DNA from: Clostridiales bacterium
GTDB lineage: Bacteria > Bacillota > Clostridia > Christensenellales > DTU072
Assembly (NCBI GenBank): GCA_012799455.1
Contig: JAAZLE010000105.1
Location: 1-42,775 of the forward strand
Direction of reading: 5' to 3'
DNA length: 42,775 nt
Made by a program: the position numbers and the translations under genes. This document shows positions 19,792 through 28,700 of the stretch, one piece after another (position 1 is the stretch's first letter; each line of letters starts with the position of its first letter). Under the pieces are notes generated by a model. The model was given only the letters and a program-made list of their open reading frames with translations, searched no databases and was not told where the DNA came from.

Positions 19792-20922
19792 TTAGCCTAT
19801 TTCTTCTACTCCTTCTACAAGTCTTAAAACATACTCAGGTTCATGATATATCCCTAATTTCTTTATGCAGGAAACAAAACTTAGTCCCTTCATATCACTC
19901 ATATATCGTATAAGTTCAACTAAAAATCCGTAGTTGGGATAGGCAAGACCTAGTACATTCATTATGTAATCGTAAGAGTATCCAGTACGGTTTGACATCA
20001 CAACTACTACATCAATTAAAGTGGAACGAGCTTTACTATTGCTTGTAAATTCTATTCCTAGATTACTTATCGATTCATCATAGGTTTGATCAAAGGTAAG
20101 AGCTAAATCAACTATAACTTTAATTAGCATTTCATACTTGTTTTCCTCATTTAAGTCCAGACGTTTAGTTATGTAGTCAAACGAATAGCCCCCTCTTTCA
20201 TTCAATTCGGTAATAGCCCTATGCATAACATCATTAGGCACCCTGTCTCTATCATAATAGCCATAATCAACCATTATATTGTCCATAATTACATCAAACT
20301 TATCTAACTCTGGTAAGTTTACAAAATCTGCAGGTAAAAATCTAGGACCCTTGGCGTGAGCAGCGCCTAAAATAGCATCTCCTTCCTCAACTTCTCCTAC
20401 CATGAAATAAAATGAGTTTAGATTGGCAATTCCAGTGCCTGGTCTTTCGTTATACGAACTAAACTCATAACTATACGAGTCTGATAATCTGGTCGCATAA
20501 GGTTGCGAATGTACAATCATAATGCTATCGGCTACGTCTAAAAGATCTTTTATGCGCTTACTTCTAACAGTTGTCTTGAAGACATAACCAGCACCTTTAT
20601 AATATTTATTGTAGTATTGTGAGTATGCCTTGTTGACAGCTTGCATCATGCGCATATGGGAAACTGTTTGTTGATCAAATGTTGCAACAATAAAGTATGC
20701 TCTATTTGTGACAAGCGTGTATGCCAAAATCTCCACAGGAAATGTGGGTAGGATTGTTTTTATGCAATTGAGATAGTATGCCTTTGACTCAGGTGTAGGG
20801 AATGCAATACTCCCTCTTTTACCATCTACAACTAATCTGTAAAAGTAAGGTTTTTCACTATTTCTAGCCCCCACTCTTAAGTTTGGATTTTCAGGTCTTC
20901 TTTTGAAACGTACTTTAGCCAT
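19792..20922 (-). CDS. Degenerate Y1/REP-associated transposase-like protein with helical repeats
   Basis: 376 aa. Residues about 20-160 follow the Y1 (IS200/REP-associated tyrosine transposase) layout: PYFYRLVVDGKRGSIAFPT, then LAYTLVTNRAYFIV, then YNKYYKGAGYVFKTTVRSKRI, then SYEFSSYNE. Key residues are lost. The HUH motif (NHxH in the family) reads NRAY at 73-76, and the position where the Y(K)S tyrosine is expected is Val119. The C-terminal part carries four repeats of about 25 aa, at 232-256, 267-290, 302-326 and 334-358, ending in patterns like GYSYDYIMNVLGL, resembling helix-turn-helix units. It is probably a DNA- or RNA-binding protein rather than an active transposase (inference). An AGGGGG site precedes the start, and a strong terminator follows. 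No inverted repeats marking an insertion sequence were seen. Confidence 0.7.
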   Translation of the reverse strand: MAKVRFKRRPENPNLRVGARNSEKPYFYRLVVDGKRGSIAFPTPESKAYYLNCIKTILPTFPVEILAYTLVTNRAYFIVATFDQQTVSHMRMMQAVNKAYSQYYNKYYKGAGYVFKTTVRSKRIKDLLDVADSIMIVHSQPYATRLSDSYSYEFSSYNERPGTGIANLNSFYFMVGEVEEGDAILGAAHAKGPRFLPADFVNLPELDKFDVIMDNIMVDYGYYDRDRVPNDVMHRAITELNERGGYSFDYITKRLDLNEENKYEMLIKVIVDLALTFDQTYDESISNLGIEFTSNSKARSTLIDVVVVMSNRTGYSYDYIMNVLGLAYPNYGFLVELIRYMSDMKGLSFVSCIKKLGIYHEPEYVLRLVEGVEEIG

Positions 20923-21021
20923 TTTATAGCCCCCTAGAATTTCTATAATGCATTTATTTAAGCGTTAATCTCGTATTATGAGTATCTATTTATCTTGATT
21001 AAGTTACCTAAACTTAAACTT

Positions 21022-21660
21022 TTATTTCTTTATTTTTTCTTTAAAAGCCTTCTCAAAAGACTCTATCGTCACTTCATTATCGCTAGTAATTTCCTTAACT
21101 TTTGAAGTGATGAAATCCTTAGCAGCTCTTTCGACTATCCGGCAAACTTCTAAAGCTTCTTCCATACTTTCGCCACATGCAACTACACCATGACCTGCAA
21201 GTAAACATGCCTTTCTACCCTCCAAGGCTGCAAGCGTATTTTTCGTTAAACTTCCAGTACTTGGAAGCCCGTATTTTCCAACCCTAACATCGCCACCAAC
21301 TATGTTTTTTATTTCATCGTTGATCTCAGGAATGCCAATTCTGGCAGCAGCTAGAGATGAACACCACATAGAGTGAGTGTGTATAACAGCCTTAATTTCG
21401 GGACGAAGCGCATATATTGCGGCGTGTATTTTTCTCTCTGTTGTGGGCTTGTGTTTACCATTATATTCTAATGTTCTTACATTAACTATAACTAAATCTT
21501 CTGGTGTTAACAGTTCATACGCCAGCCCCTTTGGCGTCACAATCATATGATCTTCATCTATTCTTGTAGATAAATTTCCCCAAGTACCCTGTACTAAATT
21601 TTCTTTAACTAAAGTAAGGCTGGTTTCTATTGTCAATTTTCTAATATCTTCATGCGTCAT
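21022..21660 (-). CDS. Class II aldolase/adducin-family enzyme (fuculose-phosphate-aldolase-like)
   Basis: 212 aa, the usual length for zinc-dependent class II aldolases of the FucA/AraD group, which cleave or epimerise phosphorylated ketoses. The catalytic glutamate (Glu75 in KPTTERKIH) and all three zinc histidines (His94 and His96 in VIHTHSMWCSSLA, His157 in AGHGVV) are present, as are GNLSTR and VTPKG for phosphate binding. The substrate could be L-fuculose-, L-ribulose-, L-rhamnulose- or erythrulose-type phosphate; sequence alone does not decide. It is the last gene of a set with an aminotransferase, an FGGY kinase and a degenerate paralogue, whose stop lies 5 bp upstream. An AAGGAG site overlaps that stop, suggesting translational coupling. 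Confidence 0.88.
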   Translation of the reverse strand: MTHEDIRKLTIETSLTLVKENLVQGTWGNLSTRIDEDHMIVTPKGLAYELLTPEDLVIVNVRTLEYNGKHKPTTERKIHAAIYALRPEIKAVIHTHSMWCSSLAAARIGIPEINDEIKNIVGGDVRVGKYGLPSTGSLTKNTLAALEGRKACLLAGHGVVACGESMEEALEVCRIVERAAKDFITSKVKEITSDNEVTIESFEKAFKEKIKK

Positions 21661-21665
21661 TCTGC

Positions 21666-22301
21666 CTACTCCTTTACATCTTCCATTAGTGCTGCTTGTG
21701 TCTGAATACTATACTTTTTCTTATATATTATGTTCATGATTTTAGCATCTATAAACCCTATTTTTTGAGGATTACCAAGTATTGTTGCTTCCACAAACGC
21801 CTTGGCTCCCTTTTCCAAAACTAAAGAACCAGTAAATGCTTCTTCTATAGTTCTGCCCAGTGCTAAAGATTTCCCGGTTTTAATTATGCAAGCATTTCTA
21901 CTTCCCTGAACACATGATAATACATCCATAACACCATCTGTTTTTGCCACTTTAGCAGTAAGCCCAACTATTTGAGCAAAATCATCAAGTAGTGCGGGGA
22001 GTTTTTTTGCATTTCTAGCGACAATACCACAATATGGCGCAGTGTTTAAAATGATAGCATTCCTGTCTGTTTTATACCCGTATATGGCCATATGCAGAGC
22101 TTCGTCTGCGTCTAACTCGTCTCCTCTTTGTTTAATGATAAAATCCGCGGCAGTCAAATCAACCAAATTTACGTCAGGTTTATTTATTATTAACCCATCT
22201 CTATACCGCTCGCTAACTCGATCGCCCTCACATGAAATATTCTCTGCTACTAGCTTTTTAGCTGTTTCTATCATTTTTTCAATCAGCTTATTTTTATTCA
22301 T
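21666..22301 (-). CDS. Degenerate class II aldolase paralogue (pseudo-aldolase)
   Basis: 211 aa, the same length and layout as the next gene, but without the active site. Aligned with its neighbour, the zinc motif HTH becomes NTA (residues 86-88 in IILNTAPYCGIVA), the third histidine becomes Gly143 in KTGKSLALGRTIEEAF, and the catalytic glutamate becomes Asp66. Other landmarks remain (ALHMAIYGYKTDRNAIIL, ACIIKTG, RTIEEAF), so the fold is probably kept. It may be a structural or regulatory partner that forms mixed oligomers with the active aldolase. It has a GAGGAG site and is spaced 5 bp from the aldolase gene. The family link rests on alignment by eye with the neighbour; a role in catalysis is unlikely. 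Confidence 0.72.
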   Translation of the reverse strand: MNKNKLIEKMIETAKKLVAENISCEGDRVSERYRDGLIINKPDVNLVDLTAADFIIKQRGDELDADEALHMAIYGYKTDRNAIILNTAPYCGIVARNAKKLPALLDDFAQIVGLTAKVAKTDGVMDVLSCVQGSRNACIIKTGKSLALGRTIEEAFTGSLVLEKGAKAFVEATILGNPQKIGFIDAKIMNIIYKKKYSIQTQAALMEDVKE

Positions 22302-22372
22302 TATCTCTCCTCGTTTAATTATTAGCTAATTCTACTCTCCTTTATTTGGGTTTTCCACTAGATTAACTATTT

Positions 22373-23893
22373 TCAATCTTCAACCGGATGAGTGTTTGCT
22401 TTTTTATATGTCTTTTTTAAATCGTAATAAATATTTTTGTACGTTTTAAACATCCTATCATATACTTCTGCATTAGCAGGGTTTGGCGTGTAAACTTTCG
22501 CTACCTTTGCAAACTTATATGAATCTTCAAAACTTTTTAATTCACCTAGCCCTATCATTGCTATAATTGCCGCTCCTAATGCTCCTGCATTTCTTGGGTT
22601 TGCAATTACACTAAATTCTGTTTTAGTAATGTCCGCAATCATCTGCATCCATACTTTATCTAATGCCCCACCACCTACAATTCTAAATGTCTGGCAAGAG
22701 AATTTATAATCTTTAGCAAAATTTTCCAAAATCCAACGTAAATTAAAACCTATCCCCTCGTATACTGCACGCATTAAATGTTCTCGAGTATGGAATATGC
22801 TTATATTAAACAACGTTGCTCTAGTTGTAGTCGTGCTAACAGGACATCTTTCCCCAAGTAGCCAAGGAGTACAAATAAGTCCGTCACATCCTGGTGGAAT
22901 GTTAATAATGCTTTCGTTCATTTTATCGTATATAGCATCACCATACTTTTCTTTTTCCTCTCTGAAAAACTCATCCATAATCCAGGTAATATTAGCACCA
23001 GCAGATTCAGTAATCCCCGTAATCAGATTCATATCAGGATCGGCGCTTTTTATTGCCGCAGCACCGTGGCTAAACTTAGTCTTGTTTTTACTAGATGCAC
23101 AAACCCAAGCAGACGTTCCTAAATAAATGTGTATATCGCCATCCCTTGTCATGCCGCTTCCTATGCAAGCACTTTGTACATCATCACAACCTCCAAATAC
23201 TGGCGTGCCTGGCTCTAACCCTAATTCTTCAGCAGCCGTTTCGGTTAATGGGCCCACATTATCAGTAGATTTTACAAGTGGTGGCAATTTTTTCATATCA
23301 AGTCCAGTTAATCCAAGGACTGATAACCACTGATTCTTCTTGAGATCTAGTCCATATGCAGAGGCTCCAGACAATTCTGCCACCATCTGCCCCGTACATT
23401 TCATCTTCAAATATCCATTGACATCTAAGAAATATTGCGTTCTTTTGTAAATATCAGGTCTTTCTTCTTTAATCCAAATGAGTTTTGCAATAACGTCTTT
23501 ACCCATAATTGGCGTTCCTGAAAATATCGAAAATATTTTTGGTCCACCTAGTTTATTCATGATGGCATCAGCTTGTTTTTGCGCCCTTCCATCCACCCAT
23601 GAAATATTCGGGTGTAAAACATTTCCTTCTTTATCTACAGGAATGATTCCCATTGACTGTGTCGCAAAGATAATCCCTTTTACGTCTTTTTTGTCAATAC
23701 CTGCCTTTTTGATTAATTCCTTAGAACTGGTACATACCCCTGTCCAATAATCTTCCGGATTTTGTTCCGCCCAACCCGGATAAGGGTAATGGATATCATA
23801 ATCTGCTCTAGTCTGAGCAATTATTTGCCCTGAAAAATCTACTAGTACTGCTTTGTTCGAACTAGTCCCCATATCGAATGCAATTACGTACAT
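22373..23893 (-). CDS. FGGY-family carbohydrate kinase (xylulokinase-like)
   Basis: 506 aa with the chosen start, a normal FGGY length. It phosphorylates a sugar or sugar alcohol with ATP in the cytoplasm. The N-terminal ATPase phosphate-1 motif is IAFDMGTSSNKAVLVD, followed by FATQSMGIIPVD, the catalytic-base region GGCDDVQSACIGSG near residue 236, DIHIYLGTSAWV, and the C-terminal adenosine motif RIVGGGALDKVWMQMIADI with NAGALGAAI. It most resembles xylulokinases, but FGGY substrate calls from sequence are unreliable. The frame is open to an ATG at 23911, yet a GGAGG site precedes the ATG at 23893, which gives the standard MYVIAFDMGTS start. Together with the flanking aldolase genes it suggests a kinase-then-cleave sugar pathway. 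Confidence 0.88.
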   Translation of the reverse strand: MYVIAFDMGTSSNKAVLVDFSGQIIAQTRADYDIHYPYPGWAEQNPEDYWTGVCTSSKELIKKAGIDKKDVKGIIFATQSMGIIPVDKEGNVLHPNISWVDGRAQKQADAIMNKLGGPKIFSIFSGTPIMGKDVIAKLIWIKEERPDIYKRTQYFLDVNGYLKMKCTGQMVAELSGASAYGLDLKKNQWLSVLGLTGLDMKKLPPLVKSTDNVGPLTETAAEELGLEPGTPVFGGCDDVQSACIGSGMTRDGDIHIYLGTSAWVCASSKNKTKFSHGAAAIKSADPDMNLITGITESAGANITWIMDEFFREEKEKYGDAIYDKMNESIINIPPGCDGLICTPWLLGERCPVSTTTTRATLFNISIFHTREHLMRAVYEGIGFNLRWILENFAKDYKFSCQTFRIVGGGALDKVWMQMIADITKTEFSVIANPRNAGALGAAIIAMIGLGELKSFEDSYKFAKVAKVYTPNPANAEVYDRMFKTYKNIYYDLKKTYKKANTHPVED

Positions 23894-23899
23894 ACTAAA

Positions 23900-23904
23900 C
23901 CTCC
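23900..23904 (-). promoter_or_regulatory. Ribosome binding site that fixes the kinase start
   Basis: GGAGG on the - strand lies 6 nt upstream of the ATG at 23893. The more upstream in-frame ATG at 23911 overlaps this region and has no site of its own. Confidence 0.75.
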
Positions 23905-23991
23905 ACCACAATCTTTAGTAAATATCTAACTCTCGTAGTAGTTTCCCAAAAGTAGAAAACTACCACTTGAGTTTTTTACTATTTTGCTTTT

Positions 23992-25524
23992 TTATACCTT
24001 TTGTTTCAGATATCTCTCCATATCTTTTTTCTTTAAGCCCTTATCGGTTTCAACTACGGTTGAGAACACCTTATCAAATCTGGATAGTGCGTCATCAATA
24101 ACTTCATCAGTATCCGCAAGTGAGGTATATAGTCTAGAGCCTGCTAGCGTTACTATTCCATTTGCCATATATGCAGCACCCATAACTTCCATAGAAACCT
24201 TTCTTTCTACCATTACCTTCTTGTTAGATAGTAGATTTAGGGCTGAACGTATAAAGCTCATTGAGGATGCATCAAAGCTCATAGCGCCAGTACACTCTAA
24301 GTGCACAATACTGCCTTGGCTATATGCAACAAACGGAATCTTATATTTAGCAATAAGCTTACGTAGTCCCTCTGTTAACCTTTCTCCTGCCTGACCTGCT
24401 TTGACACATGCATTGGTTCTTTCTATTTCTTTTATAGTTAAGTATCCAGCATATGAAGAGAGTGGGTTTGCTGCCAATGTCCCGCCTACGTAGGCACGGT
24501 GTTTACCTGTTGCGACACCTGCTGCCATCAAACCTGCATATTCTTTCTTTCCGCCTACTCCACCTGCTGCAGGATATCCCCCTGCGATAACTTTACCAAA
24601 TATAGTAAGATCGGGCTCTATGCCAAAATATCCTTGTGCTCCACCTAAGCCTACTCTAAATCCAGTAACAACTTCGTCCATAATAAACAATGCACCATAT
24701 TTATGAGCTAATTTCATTGCCTCTTTATTATAGTCAAAAGAAATTGGTCTTGTTCCACTTTCTGGTCCTACTGGCTCAACAATAACTGCTGCAGTTCCGC
24801 CTTTGAATTTGTTCCTAAATAACATACGCTCTAGCATATCTAAGTCATTTGGTCTAACTTCGTCAGTTAATGATAAAACCTTTCTAGGTATACCATGGCT
24901 TTCGAGCAAGTTCCTGCTTCCTGGAATCTTCAGTCCGTAAACCATTTGGTCCGACCAGCCATGATAGGCTCCACCTACTTTTATTACTCTTTTATGTCCA
25001 GTTTCAATTCTTGCAATTCTTAGTGATGCCATTACACTCTCTGTTCCAGAACCTAACATTCTGAACATTTCAACTGCTGGCATATGCTTGTTAATTTCTT
25101 TTGCAAGTAAAAGCTCTGCTTCGTGCAATAGTCCCGTTACTGGACCACAGGTATCTATAAGTTTTTTAACCTCTTCTCTAACCGGAGCGTAGTTTGACCC
25201 AAGTATTGTAGGCCCTCCCGCTTGTAAGAAGTCAATATATCTATTGCCATCTACGTCATAAAGATACGCACCCTCTGCGCGTTCAATTGCGAGTGGAAAT
25301 GGATAATTGAATGCTAAATTGTGTTGTACTCCCCCAGGAATAAATTTCTTTGCTTCAGTTGCTAATGCTTTTGATTTAGTACATTTTGTTTCAAAATATG
25401 CCTTTACTTTCTCGTGTTCTTCAGCTGAAATTTCAAAAATTGGAACATGTCTTAAATTTTCAAGCTCCTGATTAATTTTTGCTGGATCATCCCACTTACT
25501 AATACTATAAATTTGTTCTGCCAT
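23992..25524 (-). CDS. Class III PLP aminotransferase (glutamate-1-semialdehyde-aminomutase-like)
   Basis: 510 aa. It has the class III fold-type I layout: KKFIPGGVQHN, YLYDVDGNRYIDFLQAGGP, the phosphate-binding SGTES at 159-163, AYHGWSD, the PLP-ring-binding DEVVTGFR at 283-290, and the PLP lysine Lys311 in FGKVIAGGYPAAG. It resembles glutamate-1-semialdehyde aminomutases but is about 80 aa longer, with about 50 extra residues at the N-terminus, and no other heme-pathway gene is near. In this context, followed by a sugar kinase and a class II aldolase pair, it more likely transaminates a sugar-derived or amino-sugar-like substrate (inference). It has a strong AGGAGG site. It is the first gene of the operon, downstream of a promoter at 25646-25675; the gap to the kinase gene is 98 bp. 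Confidence 0.85.
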   Translation of the reverse strand: MAEQIYSISKWDDPAKINQELENLRHVPIFEISAEEHEKVKAYFETKCTKSKALATEAKKFIPGGVQHNLAFNYPFPLAIERAEGAYLYDVDGNRYIDFLQAGGPTILGSNYAPVREEVKKLIDTCGPVTGLLHEAELLLAKEINKHMPAVEMFRMLGSGTESVMASLRIARIETGHKRVIKVGGAYHGWSDQMVYGLKIPGSRNLLESHGIPRKVLSLTDEVRPNDLDMLERMLFRNKFKGGTAAVIVEPVGPESGTRPISFDYNKEAMKLAHKYGALFIMDEVVTGFRVGLGGAQGYFGIEPDLTIFGKVIAGGYPAAGGVGGKKEYAGLMAAGVATGKHRAYVGGTLAANPLSSYAGYLTIKEIERTNACVKAGQAGERLTEGLRKLIAKYKIPFVAYSQGSIVHLECTGAMSFDASSMSFIRSALNLLSNKKVMVERKVSMEVMGAAYMANGIVTLAGSRLYTSLADTDEVIDDALSRFDKVFSTVVETDKGLKKKDMERYLKQKV

Positions 25525-25576
25525 TTTTTCCTCCTTATAAACTTTATAGGTTTTTATGTTTTTTTACTCTAGCAAG

Positions 25577-25588
25577 GTGTATCTACAC
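25577..25588. promoter_or_regulatory. Palindrome GTGTA-TC-TACAC in the leader of the aminotransferase operon
   Basis: Two 5-bp arms flank 2 nt, about 52 bp upstream of the aminotransferase start. The TGTA/TACA half-sites match those of the palindrome within the promoter spacer (25659-25666). A second operator, or a small mRNA hairpin, is possible. Confidence 0.45.
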
Positions 25589-25645
25589 ACCATGTCGTAT
25601 CTTTTACTTTGTATTTATATTTCCCTCTAACATTTTCCCCTAGTT

Positions 25646-25675
25646 ATTATAGCTTATTTGTATACATTTCACCAA
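25646..25675 (-). promoter_or_regulatory. Candidate promoter of the aminotransferase-kinase-aldolase operon
   Basis: On the - strand, TTGGTG (25670-25675) and a perfect TATAAT (25646-25651) are 18 nt apart. The spacer contains the palindrome TGTATACA (25659-25666), of the kind bound by GntR-family sugar-pathway repressors. Just upstream, TAATG-AAG-CATTA (25690-25702) is a small hairpin after the lipoprotein gene, too weak to call a terminator. Confidence 0.6.
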
Positions 25676-25708
25676 ACAAACAGATTTTCTAATGAAGCAT
25701 TACTTATT

Positions 25709-28700
25709 CTAAGGCATAATTGTAAATTTATATCCATCTGCCGGTTGGTCTACTACATTATAATTTCTCCCTATCATAAATAAATAATTCCCAGGTTGTA
25801 CCGGTCTACTTCCTGGTACATGATACGGATCTTCATGGTATGTTGGTTTCATACTTCCATCCTCTAAAAACTCACCGTCCACGTAATAAGTAAGGTCAGC
25901 TTCTTTTATCCTGTGCTGAATATTATTTAATGTGTAGGTAACTTCGTTGCTTAGAGAATTATCTGGTTCTAAATAATTAATTGTAACTCCAGCAGGAATA
26001 TTTTTAGGCATAATTTTAAACTGCATAGTTTCGTTCACAATTTGATATCTATCAGCCTCCGCTGTGGGCATACTGGGGTCTAAGTCTATATATAATCTAT
26101 AACCTATTATGTTCCCAGAAGTATCAAACATGACGTTTTCACCCGGGTCTCTTCTCACTTTTAGATATATTCTGTCTGATCCTTCTAACTCCTGACCGTC
26201 TCCTAAGTTCCACACAAATACGGGGTCTGGAGAACCATATTCTTTTGACACTATCGCACTTTTTACACTAATAACCTTTTTATTCACCTGTAATTTATCA
26301 GTAAGCACAAGTTCGCTACTTACAAAATATGCGTTTTCTACTACAACTATCTTTAAGCCGTATTCTCCTGGAAGTAATGGCGGAACATCCGACCATTCAT
26401 CATTTATCTTGTATTTAATTTGAAACTCAGGAGAAGTGAAACTTGTTACTGTATGTGTAATCTGCGCATTAACAGGAGAGGTAGTCCCGTATCTTTGAGT
26501 ACGATTACTTACTGTATAAGCACAACCCTCACCGCCTAATTGCACTTTTTTATATGTTCTAACAGAAATTTGAGTTTCTTTGTCTGCAAATCCAAGTTTT
26601 ACTACTTGAGTAGCATATAAGCCACCCTCTACCACCTTGTTTTCATCATACCTTGGAGATTTAAGATACATCTCAGACATTGAAACGATTGCATAGGTGT
26701 TTCCGAGAATGTACGGGTCCGGTGAACTTACTGAATTAGCATATGTTAACTTGGCAATTCCATCCCCTAGCCTGAGCGATTGACCAACCGCATAATTTGT
26801 TATACTTGGGAGTTTATATACATCCACCCCTGTCAATACTCTACTTGCTATGTAGATATTTAAATCGGCTATTTTATTGCCATACTTTATCTTAGCAGTT
26901 CTGAACTTGACTAAATTTCCTTCGCTATCATATTCATGATAGTTTTTATCATACGAAGATTTTAAAATGTGATATGGCTGGACATCTACATCATAATAAT
27001 CACCAGTTTCCGTGTATTTTACCTTAAGCTTTAAGTTTCCTGTAGCGACAGCTGGATTTCCATAAACATCTTCATATTCTACATAATAACGAGTGTTAAT
27101 GTCTTCCTTGTAGCCTACTACCCAAACTTGATTTCCATTAACTGTTTGCATGCCCATCTGAGTATGATCAACCATTATGTCATACACGCTGGCTTCTGCA
27201 CCTAAAACTTCTATTTTGTATTTAAACGACAAATCAAAATCCGCAAAATGTCTTGTTACCGTGACTTCCTGCTCGCCTATTGCACTTAAGTCATATCCGC
27301 TAAACGACCATTCAGGGCCTGGATTTGCACCGATTTTTTCTTCTTTTGTCTTCCCATCATCAAATACATATTCAACCACCATCTCAGGATTAAAGCCTGC
27401 AGTTTGATCTGGACTATTTGTATACACATACTGGTCTGCACTACTTAAACGCACTGATGCTACAAGATTTCTTGTTATTTTTATCTCTATTGTCGCGGTA
27501 CAACCCTTGTATCTGACTACAACATTTTGTGTACCTGAGTAAAACTCGTCATACTTAAATAAGTGTTCTTCTTTATTGAATTCTATGTTATGCACCACCG
27601 ATTCTTGTAAATTACTGTGATTTTTGTAGCGTGCAGTCATAGTCAATGTTTCAAAAGGAATATCATTAAAATCTGTATACTCATTATTTGCTAGTGGACT
27701 TACTTCTAATTCATATACTTCCGTTTCTTCCACGTTTATAATAGTTTTTTCAACAATTCCTTCGTAGGTAACAACCAGCTTGTATTGTCCTGTCGTATCA
27801 AATGAATTGGTAGCCACTCCTTCTGGATTTTCGTATGTTACATATTCTTCTGGTATTGGAGACATGGAAACGCTTGCCCCTCTTCTTCTCTGAATCAGCA
27901 TTGTTGATCCCTCGAGAGAAAGTGTAGCTGCATACACCCCAACCCCAACATAATTTCTAGTTGGAGGAATAACTGTAATGCCGACTACATCATTGGGAAC
28001 AACTTTAACCTTGAAACCAGCCAAAACATCTTGGTACTTAAAATTAATCTCCTGATAGCCTAAAGCATCCGTTCTTGACAGGCTAATACTTAAAGAGCTG
28101 CCATCATTGGCGAGCATATTGCTTGTTAGCCTTTTCCAATTAACTGGATCATCAAACTCTTCACCATCAACATCATATGTTTTATTGTTATATAAAATGT
28201 TATATCTGAGATGATCGGTAGTTATTTCCTCACCATCAACAAAATCTCTTGCTAGCTTGTTGTTTATATCTGCAAGTTTTAACTCAAATGGTTTTTTAGG
28301 TATAACATATATAGGTAATTCAACCATCTTATCCGCATGATTTTCGTATTTTATAAATAGTCTATGAGCGCCAACTATTGTATATTGTAAATTTTTAGAT
28401 ATTGCCTCAGTAGTTGCATCGTTTAGATACACATATACTTCAGGAACTTCCATGGAAACAGTTTTTGTATCTCCATTGTCATAGTCAATTTTAAGTTTTC
28501 CATTTGCCCAGTTAATTTTGTCTTTTTCTACAATACTAGTAACAGGCGACTTGTATAAAGTATCTCCAAAAGTGAACCCAATTGTGTCAGGCTGTTCTAC
28601 CATTGTCACCCTACTCACTTTAGGGTATGACACGATGACACCAAGTTCAGTAGGAAGAGTTTTATATCCTGCATATGCAACCCTAACAGGACTTCCATGT

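Noticed and set aside
19792-20922. Complete active IS200/REP-type insertion element
   Set aside because: The HUH and tyrosine residues are missing and no terminal hairpins or target repeats were seen at its ends.
22373-23893. Naming the kinase xylB or fucK
   Set aside because: FGGY kinases cannot be assigned a sugar from motifs alone, and no isomerase is nearby.
23894-23991. Terminator or attenuator between the aminotransferase and kinase genes
   Set aside because: GTAGTTT and AAACTAC arms can pair over 7 bp but the loop is large and no U-tract follows.
23992-25524. Naming the aminotransferase hemL
   Set aside because: It is about 80 aa longer than usual HemL and sits with sugar genes rather than tetrapyrrole genes.
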